This document shows positions 30,848 to 38,743 of a stretch of 64,000 nt of DNA, piece by piece; the stretch's first letter is position 1, and each line of letters starts with the position of its first letter. The DNA comes from Pyropia yezoensis (Eukaryota > Rhodophyta > Bangiophyceae > Bangiales > Bangiaceae). The translations under genes and the position numbers were made by a program. The stretch covers positions 17,737,816-17,801,815 of the forward strand of contig CM020619.1 of NCBI GenBank assembly GCA_009829735.1. The letters are read 5' to 3'. The notes below the pieces were generated by a model. It searched no databases. It worked only from the letters and a program-made list of their open reading frames with translations, and was not told the DNA's origin.

Positions 30848-32251
30848 TCACGGGCAATGCGCAACGTCCGCACTCATCGGGTCCTCCTTGGTGTCCAGGT
30901 GAGGGAGGTCCACCGCGCCCAGGTCGTCCTTGAAAAACTGGGCAATCGTGTCCATAGCCGCGGCGGCAGTGGCGGGATCCTCCCCGCCGGCGGAGCCAGC
31001 GGCGCCGGCCACCCCAAAACGGCCCGTAAAGAGGCCATCGAGCGCGGCCGTCGCCGCGGCAGCCACGTCGGCCGACACGAGCGCATGAGGAGCCCCGCTG
31101 AGGACGTCACGATGCGCGCCCGCATCCGCCGCAGATAGCGACGCGGCGGTGGCAGTGGCGGCGACGGGAGGTGGCACGGCAGCCCCCGCCAAGGGGGCGG
31201 CGGGGACGGCCTGTCCCGCCGGGGGCATCCCCCCCCCCCCCCCCCCCCCGCCAAACAGATGACTGAGCTTTGGGTTCCCCGTCGCCCCCACCGCCCGGCA
31301 CGTCTTCCACAGCGTGATATTGTCGGCGCGCAGCCGCCGCGCTTCCTCCCGCACCGCGTCCAGCTCCCTCCGCAGGTACGCCTTGTCCGCCCGCAGCTCT
31401 GCCTTTTCGTTCCGCAAGTCGGCCGCCTCCTGCAGCGCACGCTGCGCAGTAGCGGTCATGGACGCAAGCTTCTCCCCGTGGCCCCGTACCATGGTCAGCG
31501 CCGCCTTCAGCACCGCCTCCTTGTCAATCCGCTTGCCGGCGCGGTCCGCGTCCGACGGGCGGAGGCCGACGGCGGCCTCCAGCTCCAGCAGCCGCTCTGA
31601 GATGAGCTCTCGCCGCTTGCGCTCCAGCTCCCGCTTCCGCTCCGACGGTGCCGGGCACACCGCGCCGGTGCGGGGGCATAGCGGCGCCGACGACGGGGTG
31701 GAAGGTGGGGGGGCCGCCGGGGGGGGGGCCGCCACCCCCGCTGCCGTCGCCGCCCCCGCCGCTCCGGCCGCTGCCACAGCCGCCCCCGGCGGCAATTGCC
31801 CAAAGCGGGGAGGGGACGTGGCCCGCGCGTAGGCCGCAGCCGCGGCGGCAGGGGTGTCTAGCGGCGGCGGCGACGGCAGGTCCAGGGTCAGGCAGCACGT
31901 GCCGTCGGGGCCAGCCGCGTCGCAGGTCGGGGCGCCGACGCCCGCCGCAGCAGCGGCGGCCGTGTCAGCAGGGTAGGGGAAGGCCAGGGCCCGCTGCCCG
32001 TTGGCACCGTCCATTGGGGGGCGCGCCACCGCGGCGGCGCGCAGCCGGAAAGACAATGCCCCAGTGACAGCGGCGGTGCCCGGCCGGGAAGTAGGACGGT
32101 GGGTTGCAGGGGACGGCGGGGTGGACACAGGCGCGCGGGCGTGGACGACGCAGCCAACAGCACGACGTCGTGCCGGGGTCGGGACGCCCGCGGCGGTTGG
32201 CGTGCGTGCGGCCCCGGCGGGAGGGCCAAGACTCGACAGAGCTGGTATCAT
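30848..32251 (-). CDS. bHLH transcription factor, ILR3/bHLH104-like
   Basis: 467 residues from ATG at 32251; a later in-frame ATG at 32014 (MDGANGQRALAF) is an alternative start. Openness upstream to 32389 has only a GTG. Layout: Ala/Pro-rich N-terminus; basic region and first helix (SERKRELERKRRELISERLL) at about 204-225; an extended loop; second helix (GKRIDKEAVLKAALTMVRGH) to about 259; then a coiled coil with repeated charged heptads (NEKAELRADKAYLRRELDAV) to about 314; a glycine tract and an Ala-rich C-terminus ending in an acidic segment (FFKDDLGAVDLPHLDTKEDP). The loop, the D-K-E-A-V-L second helix and the following coiled coil resemble plant subgroup IVc bHLH proteins, known for iron-deficiency responses. 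Likely a nuclear dimeric regulator binding E-box-like DNA; the iron link is inference. A 21-C run (sense strand: G) encodes the glycine tract. Confidence 0.8.
   Translation of the reverse strand: MIPALSSLGPPAGAARTPTAAGVPTPARRRAVGCVVHARAPVSTPPSPATHRPTSRPGTAAVTGALSFRLRAAAVARPPMDGANGQRALAFPYPADTAAAAAAGVGAPTCDAAGPDGTCCLTLDLPSPPPLDTPAAAAAAYARATSPPRFGQLPPGAAVAAAGAAGAATAAGVAAPPPAAPPPSTPSSAPLCPRTGAVCPAPSERKRELERKRRELISERLLELEAAVGLRPSDADRAGKRIDKEAVLKAALTMVRGHGEKLASMTATAQRALQEAADLRNEKAELRADKAYLRRELDAVREEARRLRADNITLWKTCRAVGATGNPKLSHLFGGGGGGGGMPPAGQAVPAAPLAGAAVPPPVAATATAASLSAADAGAHRDVLSGAPHALVSADVAAAATAALDGLFTGRFGVAGAAGSAGGEDPATAAAAMDTIAQFFKDDLGAVDLPHLDTKEDPMSADVAHCP
31229..31249. repeat. run of 21 C inside the bHLH gene
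   Basis: Reads as 21 G on the coding strand and encodes the glycine tract between SHLFG and MPPAG. Such a run is prone to replication slippage and sequencing error, so the frame after it depends on its exact length. The downstream frame looks genuine (acidic C-terminus). Confidence 0.9.
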
Positions 32252-33718
32252 AGGGCGGCGCGACTCACCCCCGCAGGCGCGCGCCGCCGCGTGCGCCCCC
32301 GAGATGCACCCAGCGGCGGCCCGCCCCCCGACACCCCCCCCACGCACCCCCGTACCCACGCCACCCCACACCCGCGCAGGCTGACACACGCAACCTTGCT
32401 GGTATCCAAAAAAAAGAAAAAGTCAAGAGGAAGAAGCGGAGACACAACACTGCGGGGGCGTCGGTGCTGTATGGGCCACAGTGCAAGGTGGGCGTCGTGG
32501 CGTGGACAAGGAATTGAGACGACGGGCCACGCTGGTGGGCCGCTGTGGACGGGGTGAGGGGGGGGGTGTTCGGGGTGTGGGAGAGGCACGCACCGCGCCC
32601 GTCACAGGCGCGCCCACCAGCTGCAGCGCGTGGGACACGTGCTGGCCGAGGTTGAACGGGGGGAGGGGGGGGTTGAACGGGGAGCGGGGAGGGGAGTGCT
32701 CCAGAGGAACACGCCCAGCCGGCACCTGTCGCCTTCAGCACGCCGTGCCGCAGCGGCCGCGTGGGCCAGGGGACGACCTCGATGGAGACGTGGTGGTGAG
32801 AAGGGGAGGGTCCGGGCCACCCGGAAAGCGCCGGGGGAGCACCGCGCTCGTCGCGCCGCGGAGGTTGGGAGGCGGGTTCTACTCGGAGGCTCCCCACGGT
32901 CGGGAGCTCCGCGGCCGCCCGGTCCCCTTGTCACAACCAGCAAGGATCCTTGGTCCTAGGAGGGGAGGCGGGCGGAGGCCGCAGAGGTTGACCGCGCCGG
33001 GCACACCCACCCATACCAAAACGAGCGATCGAGGGGCGACACCAGAGCTCCCAGGGGGTGGTGGTGGTGTGGCGGTTGGGATGCGGGGTTTTTGCCGCAC
33101 GAAGATCCAGAGTGTCGTGCGGTAGAGGCGGCAGGGGGGGCCAATAGGCAGCGGCCATGACGGGTGGACCGCAACGTGGCACAAATCGAACGGGAGAGGC
33201 GACGGACCTGTCCCCCAACTGCGGTGGTGTCAGAGATCACGCAGCGCTGGTTGGGTGGGGGTGTGTGTGCCCCCCACCGCACGTCTTGGCTAGCCTTGCC
33301 AGCCTTGTCCGGGGACGGACACAACAGACTCTACACGACAAAAATCGCAGACCGCCTCCATCGTCTGCGAGTCACTCGTCTGCCTTGGGCAACCTGGCTG
33401 GGCTGGTGCAAAGCCGCGCTCCCTGATCCCGTCGCTGCGCACACACGTCCGCGGCAGCTGGCACCTCCCGCTACCTCCCGGCCAGACTGTGCTGGACGGG
33501 CGTCTGGGGTGCCGGGAAGCACGGCACTATCTACCCTTCTTCAGCCGCCCGCCCCCCCCCCCAACCGCGAGCCACCAGCATGCGCCGGCTTGACACACCC
33601 ACCTATCGGCTGTCAAGACAAGCTGCCCCCTCTTGCTCTTAACGCTGAGGGCATCGCCTCACCCCCACCCTCCTCCTTACCCTCCACCACCTCCCGTCCG
33701 TTCCTCCATCTAGCTGCC
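32252..33718. other. intergenic region between divergent genes
   Basis: About 1.5 kb between the start of the minus-strand bHLH gene and the plus-strand nuclease gene, so promoters of both should lie here. It holds an A/T-rich strip with an A run (32401-32430), G-rich strips near 32556 and 32655, and no recognisable coding domain. Open frames here look like GC-driven openness. Confidence 0.5.
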
Positions 33719-35101
33719 ATGGCCTCGCGGGTGGCCCCACCCCCCCCCCCTCCCGCGTGGGCGCTCCCCCCCCTTCCTGTGGGCACCCGCGCGACAATCG
33801 TTCGTCGCCCCCCCCCCCGCGCGCGTCGCGCCGCCCCGCGGATGACGACCGTGGGCAGGCGCGGCGCAGCGGCGGCGACGGCGGCGTCGGCGTCGGCGGC
33901 GGCGGCGGCGACGGCGGCGTCGGCGTCGGCGGCGGCGGCGGCGACGACGACCCCCCCCCCATCCCTGTCCCCGCGTCAGCGGGTGGCCGCCGCTGCGCAA
34001 GCCGCCGCCGTGGCGGTCGGCGTGTTCCTCCTCACGGCCGTGTCGCCGGCGACGGCCGCCGTCGCGGCGGTCGCCGCCCCCCCCCCTGCTGCCGCCGCTG
34101 CCGCCGCCGCCGCTACCCCCGCCGCCCCTCCCTCTGCCACCGCTGCTACCGCTGCCTCCTCGTCTGACATGCCGACGCTGCTGCCGCCGCCGGTGCGCCC
34201 CTCCCCCGCTGACGAGTCGGCGCGCGGCGCAGGTGGGGCGGCGCCGCCGCCGTCGCGCCGCACGGCGGCGACGGTCGAGGTGGAACACGTGAGCGGCCCC
34301 GTGCGGGTCGTTGACGGGGACACGCTGGTGGTGGGGGGCACCACGCGGGTGCGGCTGCTGGGCATTGACGCGCCCGAGATGGCACAGATGTGCCAGACGG
34401 CCGGCGGCGGCGGGCGCGGCTCGTACGCCTGTGGGGTGACGGCCAAGGAGGCGCTCGAAGCCAAAATTGACCACCGCCCGGTTACGTGTGCGGGGCGGCA
34501 GCGGGACCGGTACGGCCGGTTTGTGGGCATTTGTGTGGTGGCGGACGGGGCCGCGGGGGCACCCGCCCGGGGGGGGACGGCGCCTGCTGGCGGCCGTGGG
34601 GGTAGCAGCAGCGGGGGTGGAGCTGGGGCCGGCGCTGCCGCTACCAGCAGCGGGACCGGGGCTACCGCTACCAGCCCCGTGGTCGGCGCACCCAGCGGCG
34701 GCGGCGGCGGCGGCGGTGGCGGGGGCGGTGGTGGTGGCGTCCGGATGGCCCGCGACGCGGTGGTGGCGGCGGACGTGGGCGTCGGCACCCCCGGCGTGAC
34801 GGACCTCAACGGCTGGATGGTGGCGCGCGGCCACGCGTTTGCGTACGCTGAGTACTCCAAGCGCTACGTTGGGGAGGAGACGGCCGCCCGGTCCGCCCGG
34901 CTGGGCGTCTGGGCCACCGACGGCGGGTGTGAAAAGCCGTGGGCGTGGCGCGCCGCGCGGCGGGCAGAGCGGGCGGCGGCGGCGGCGGATAAGGCGGCCG
35001 CGGCGCCGCCCGCGTCGGGGCCGGTTGTTGCGGCGGGGGCGGCGGCGGGGGTGCCCAGCGGCATCGACGGCGCGCCCGCTGCGGGCAGGGGTGGGAGGTA
35101 G
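33719..35101 (+). CDS. Staphylococcus-nuclease-domain (thermonuclease-like) protein, probably organelle-targeted
   Basis: 460 residues from ATG at 33719. N-terminus: Pro/Ala/Arg-rich (MASRVAPPPPPPAW, then VRRPPPRARRAAPRM), an Ala-rich repeat, then a hydrophobic helix (AAAVAVGVFLLTAVSPATA, about 95-113) ending in an A-x-A-like site. This arrangement resembles a plastid transit peptide followed by a thylakoid-type signal, by inference. The SNase domain starts at about 190: VRVVDGDTLVV, VRLLGIDAPE and DRYGR supply the Asp, Arg, Asp, Glu and second Arg expected of the calcium-dependent nuclease active site (about D199/D201, R212, D217, E220, R267). A Gly/Ser/Ala-rich insert of about 65 residues (275-340) interrupts the domain before its last strand and helices (LNGWMVARGHAFAYAEYSKR, ARLGVWA). 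The C-terminus is Ala/Arg-rich. It would cleave phosphodiester bonds of DNA or RNA. Divergent from the bHLH gene. Confidence 0.88.
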   Translation: MASRVAPPPPPPAWALPPLPVGTRATIVRRPPPRARRAAPRMTTVGRRGAAAATAASASAAAAATAASASAAAAATTTPPPSLSPRQRVAAAAQAAAVAVGVFLLTAVSPATAAVAAVAAPPPAAAAAAAAATPAAPPSATAATAASSSDMPTLLPPPVRPSPADESARGAGGAAPPPSRRTAATVEVEHVSGPVRVVDGDTLVVGGTTRVRLLGIDAPEMAQMCQTAGGGGRGSYACGVTAKEALEAKIDHRPVTCAGRQRDRYGRFVGICVVADGAAGAPARGGTAPAGGRGGSSSGGGAGAGAAATSSGTGATATSPVVGAPSGGGGGGGGGGGGGGVRMARDAVVAADVGVGTPGVTDLNGWMVARGHAFAYAEYSKRYVGEETAARSARLGVWATDGGCEKPWAWRAARRAERAAAAADKAAAAPPASGPVVAAGAAAGVPSGIDGAPAAGRGGR

Positions 35102-36175
35102 CCACGGTATGGATCTGTTTTCCAGGCGGCAAGTGCGTCGCCCCCAGTCAGAAGCTCTCCTCTTACCTGCCTGGCACCGATGCTGTCGGTTTCTGAGAGT
35201 TGTCTCCGAGAGCTGTCTCTGAGAGTTGTGCGCGTAGGCGGTCCCCCTCCAGGCTGTGACCGACCACGGCTGTTGGGTGGGAGGAGCTCCCATCTTGAGT
35301 GGCGCGGTGTGGTTGTGAGGCGGCGGTGCTCCGAGCATTTTCCGAATTCATTGCCCACGGCATTATTATATATTTTTCTATCCACGCCGTACCCGTGTCC
35401 CTTCCTCCATTTCTTTTCTTCCGGCTTCCGTAGCTGCCAGTTCGGAAGCGGCGCGTGCGGCGGGCGTGCCAAGGCGTCGGCTGGCGGCAAGGTGGCCTTT
35501 TCCCGCTGCCGCCGCCGCCATGACCGTCGCCACTGCCCCCACCACCGCCACCACCACCACCGCCACCACCACCACCACACACACTACGCAATTGCTTCTT
35601 GGCCGCTGCTGCCGTACCATAAGGAGGTGGCGGCGGTGGCGCGCCGCAGGTGGTCACGGTAAAGGGAGTGACGGCGGGTGGCACCCGCCGCCGCCGCCGC
35701 CACCGCCGCTGCTGCCGCCGCTGCCGCCGCTGCCGCCGCTGCCGCCGCCGGTGACGCGACGGCGGGGGCCATGCACAGCGGCGCCCTGGGGCGGCCCTCC
35801 CCCCGGATGGTCGTGCAGGCGCCGCTCCCTGCCGACGCCGACGATGGATGGTCTCGTTGAAGCCGCCGCCAATCCCTCGGCGCACGTTCCGCAACGGTGT
35901 GCGTCACAGCTGCGAGTGACCGCGCAGAAATGTGAGGGCAGAGCTTCCAGTACCCAGCGCGCAATTATTACTCCTCGACACATCTTGTCATGAATTACTT
36001 CAAGCTCTTGTCGTGGACACCGCGGGCTCGCGCCAACGTCCTCACCCGCCCACGCAGCGCTACACCTCCCCGCAGTGCAAGGCATGCATCCAACGCGGTG
36101 GCTGTCCACCGCCGACGGTCTGTCTCATTGTGGTGGTGCGCCTTGGCCCCCCCTTCCCCCTGCTGGTCCGCCTCT
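35102..36175. other. intergenic stretch with GC microsatellites
   Basis: Holds an A/T-rich strip (attattatatatttttc, about 35363), a CCACCACCACCG-type run (about 35535-35580) and a gctgccgcc-type triplet array (about 35690-35755). The 62 codons before the chosen start of the next gene (35990-36175) are open and include an ATG at 35990, but they do not resemble the family. Confidence 0.5.
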
Positions 36176-38449
36176 ATGGCGTCGGGTACCACTGCCGCGC
36201 TGGTGGGCCTTGGCGAGGGCCTTGCCTCCGCCCACCGCCCACGGGCGGCGGCACTGGCGCTCGAGGCTGCCGCTGCCGGGGACGGCGAACCCCTGGAGCG
36301 GGCGGCGGCGCGCACACGCGCGGCGGAGCTGCTGCTCGTCGCTCTCGACATAGAGGCGGCGGCGGCGGCAGCGGAGGCCGGGGCTGCGGCGGGGGAATCC
36401 GAAGGGAGGAGCGGTGGCGGCGCTGCTGTCGAGACGACAGGCTCGCCAAGACGGCCATCCGCTGCCAGTCCCACCGTACCGGAGACACTGTCGCGGGCAC
36501 GACACAACACTGAGCAGGCGCTTTTGTTGCTGCGTGGGGTGGCGGGGGCTCTCGGCCCCACGCTCACTGCTCTGTCCCTGACTGACGAGGTCTATACCCG
36601 GTGCGGCGACGCCCGCGGCGTGCTCCGTATCCTCGGCCGCGCTCACGCGGCGCTCCGCGACGCGGGGCCGGTGGCTCCTGCTGCGTCTGCGTCGTTGACC
36701 CGGCCGTCGCGACCCAGGGGCGACGAGGCCGGGCACGTGGATGGCAGGGGAGGCAACGGCGACGGCGAGGTGGACCGTTGGGCCTGGTGGCTGTTCCTCC
36801 GCGGCAGGGCTGTGTCAGTGCAGTCGCGGTCGGCGCCTGGTGCGGCCGCGGCGGCTGCCGCCGAGGCTGTCGCCGAGTGCCGACGCCGCGGCGATGAGCG
36901 GGCCGCTGCGGGTTTCACGCTGGCCCTCGTTCAGCTCCGGCTGGCGGTGCCTGGCGCGGTCGACGCTGCGGCTGTGGCGGCTGACCTGTCGACGGTAGAG
37001 GCGACCGTAGGCGTGCCCGCGCGGAGCGGTGCGGCATCTGCGCCGCATGCTGGAACCGCAGACATAGGCGACCGGCCGCCGCCACACAAGCGCCCAAGAC
37101 TGCCGGTGCCTCTCGCACATGCGGACCCTGACGCAGCGCTCATGCGCGCGGCGCTCCTTTGCCTCCGCGCTGTGGCCGACTTACGGCAGGGCGACTTCCC
37201 CGCTGTTGTAGCTGCGGCGGGTGTGCTCAGCGCTGCTTTTAACGCCTGTTCTCCCTCTTATCGGTCGACGGCGGTGGTGGTGGGCGCGGCGGCGCGGGAG
37301 GGGCAACCGCCACCTCGACCGCGATGGGTGTGGTTTCACCGCCGCGCCTTGCGGGCGCTGCTGCTTCAGTGTTCTGCCACCGCCCTGACCCCCGCGGACC
37401 CGCGGGGCGCCGTTGTGCGTGCGGCAGACGCCTTGGCAGCACTGGGCTTGTCCATGCCTGCCGTACGCACCGACAACCCCGGTCGCCTAAGAACGATACT
37501 GGCCGCCACATCGCTGAGTAACCTCGATGCGGACTGCCGGCACGCACTGGCGGCGGCGGCGGCAGAGGGTGCCGCCCGTGCTGAGCTCACCCGGTGCTCC
37601 CTGGCGGCGGCGGCGCCTTATGTACGTGCTGTCGTCACGTTCGCTTCCAGCATTTCTGACGTCCGTGCGGCGGTGGCGTGCAGCGCCGCGGCCCGCCTGC
37701 TGACCGGCCAATACTGTGTGCTGCTGGGCGAGAAGGCGGCGGCTTCCACTGCGCTGGCACAGCTGGAAGGGGTTGCGTCGGAGCCATCCGCAGCGGGCGT
37801 TCCAGTTGGCACTCGTCTCATGGCGGCGGTGTACTGTTCCACGCTGACAGGCCGGATCATCACTGAGTTCCTGTCCGACAGCGGCGGGGAGGAACTGGCG
37901 TCCGTGTCCAGGCCCCGGGCGGCGGAGAACGGGCAGGTGGACGCGGCGGTCCTCTTTGCTCAGTCCTTGGTGTCTGCTCAAAGGGACCAGGTGCAGGAGG
38001 CTACTGTCCTCATGGACGCGGCACTGTGCCGCATTGGCATGGAGCGTGGCGTCCCTGGCGTGAACCCTGTAGTCGATGGCAGTGGCAGCGGCGGCGGCGG
38101 TGGTGGCGGCGGTGGATGGTGTGGTAGTGTCAGCGGCGGCGATTGCGGTGTCAACCGGGCGCTGGTCGCCGCCATCCTCAGCGTCCGCATTGGGCTAGCG
38201 GCTGTATCCGGAGAGGACGCCTCCGCTGCGCTGACCAGTGGGACAGGGGGCGCGAAGGAAGGGCGGCGGGCGGCTGAGCAGTGGGCCGCAGATGCGGGTG
38301 ACCTTACCACGCTCATCCGCGTGGCGAAAGCCGCCAAGCGGTCCAGCCGTCGGCACCTGGACGTAGACGGGGCGCGAATGGCCAAGGACTCGCTGGCCTC
38401 TTTGTCGGACGAACTCTCGGAGAGGCAGCGCTTGGCTCCTCGTTGGTGA
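36176..38449 (+). CDS. helical-repeat protein, probable MAU2/SCC4 cohesin-loader subunit
   Basis: 757 residues from ATG at 36176 (MASGTTAALVGLGEGLASAH). An ATG at 35990 would add 62 residues of unrelated character, so I prefer the later one. The start resembles MAU2/SCC4, which opens with a GLAE-type helix and then a C-L-E-A type helix (here AALALEAAAA). The next pieces (RTRAAELLLVALDIE, LSRARHNTEQALLLLRGVAG, LSLTDEVYTRCGDARGVLRI) follow the family's pattern of TPR-like helices near the N-terminus. A basic nuclear-type signal (PPPHKRPRL) lies mid-protein, and a Gly-rich insert lies near 38085-38120. MAU2/SCC4 pairs with NIPBL/SCC2 to load cohesin on chromosomes. Similarity is judged by eye and is clearest in the first 200 residues; other TPR-like proteins are possible. 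Converges on the co-repressor gene. Confidence 0.55.
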   Translation: MASGTTAALVGLGEGLASAHRPRAAALALEAAAAGDGEPLERAAARTRAAELLLVALDIEAAAAAAEAGAAAGESEGRSGGGAAVETTGSPRRPSAASPTVPETLSRARHNTEQALLLLRGVAGALGPTLTALSLTDEVYTRCGDARGVLRILGRAHAALRDAGPVAPAASASLTRPSRPRGDEAGHVDGRGGNGDGEVDRWAWWLFLRGRAVSVQSRSAPGAAAAAAAEAVAECRRRGDERAAAGFTLALVQLRLAVPGAVDAAAVAADLSTVEATVGVPARSGAASAPHAGTADIGDRPPPHKRPRLPVPLAHADPDAALMRAALLCLRAVADLRQGDFPAVVAAAGVLSAAFNACSPSYRSTAVVVGAAAREGQPPPRPRWVWFHRRALRALLLQCSATALTPADPRGAVVRAADALAALGLSMPAVRTDNPGRLRTILAATSLSNLDADCRHALAAAAAEGAARAELTRCSLAAAAPYVRAVVTFASSISDVRAAVACSAAARLLTGQYCVLLGEKAAASTALAQLEGVASEPSAAGVPVGTRLMAAVYCSTLTGRIITEFLSDSGGEELASVSRPRAAENGQVDAAVLFAQSLVSAQRDQVQEATVLMDAALCRIGMERGVPGVNPVVDGSGSGGGGGGGGGWCGSVSGGDCGVNRALVAAILSVRIGLAAVSGEDASAALTSGTGGAKEGRRAAEQWAADAGDLTTLIRVAKAAKRSSRRHLDVDGARMAKDSLASLSDELSERQRLAPRW

Positions 38450-38743
38450 ACCAAGAGCATGCATGAAGCCGCCACATTCCGGTTACCCAACGTAGGCGAT
38501 GGGCCGTCCGTGTGCTCGAAGCAATCACATAATTTGCATCTTCTGTTTACTTGTACCCTCACTGTGAGTGGCCTCGACTGGAGACTGCCAGGAAGCAGGA
38601 CGGCCTAATACGCAAGAGGGCACATGGTTCAAAAAGATAACCCAAGCATGTAACAAAGAAAGAAAAGGTTGCACCAGGTGCGCCCCTCGCACACACGAGT
38701 CAAGTACAGACAAGACCGACAGCGCAAACAGACAACGAGAGCA
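38450..38743. other. short spacer between convergent genes
   Basis: Contains the 3' ends of both the MAU2-like gene (plus) and the Ssn6-like gene (minus). Less GC-rich than the genes. No coding signal. Confidence 0.6.

Noticed and set aside
33710-35338. 542-codon minus-strand frame over the nuclease gene
   Set aside because: Mirror of the nuclease coding strand; the plus strand has clear catalytic motifs.
35990-36175. Upstream ATG for the MAU2-like gene
   Set aside because: The added 62 residues are unlike the family, and the second ATG is followed at once by the family-like first helix.
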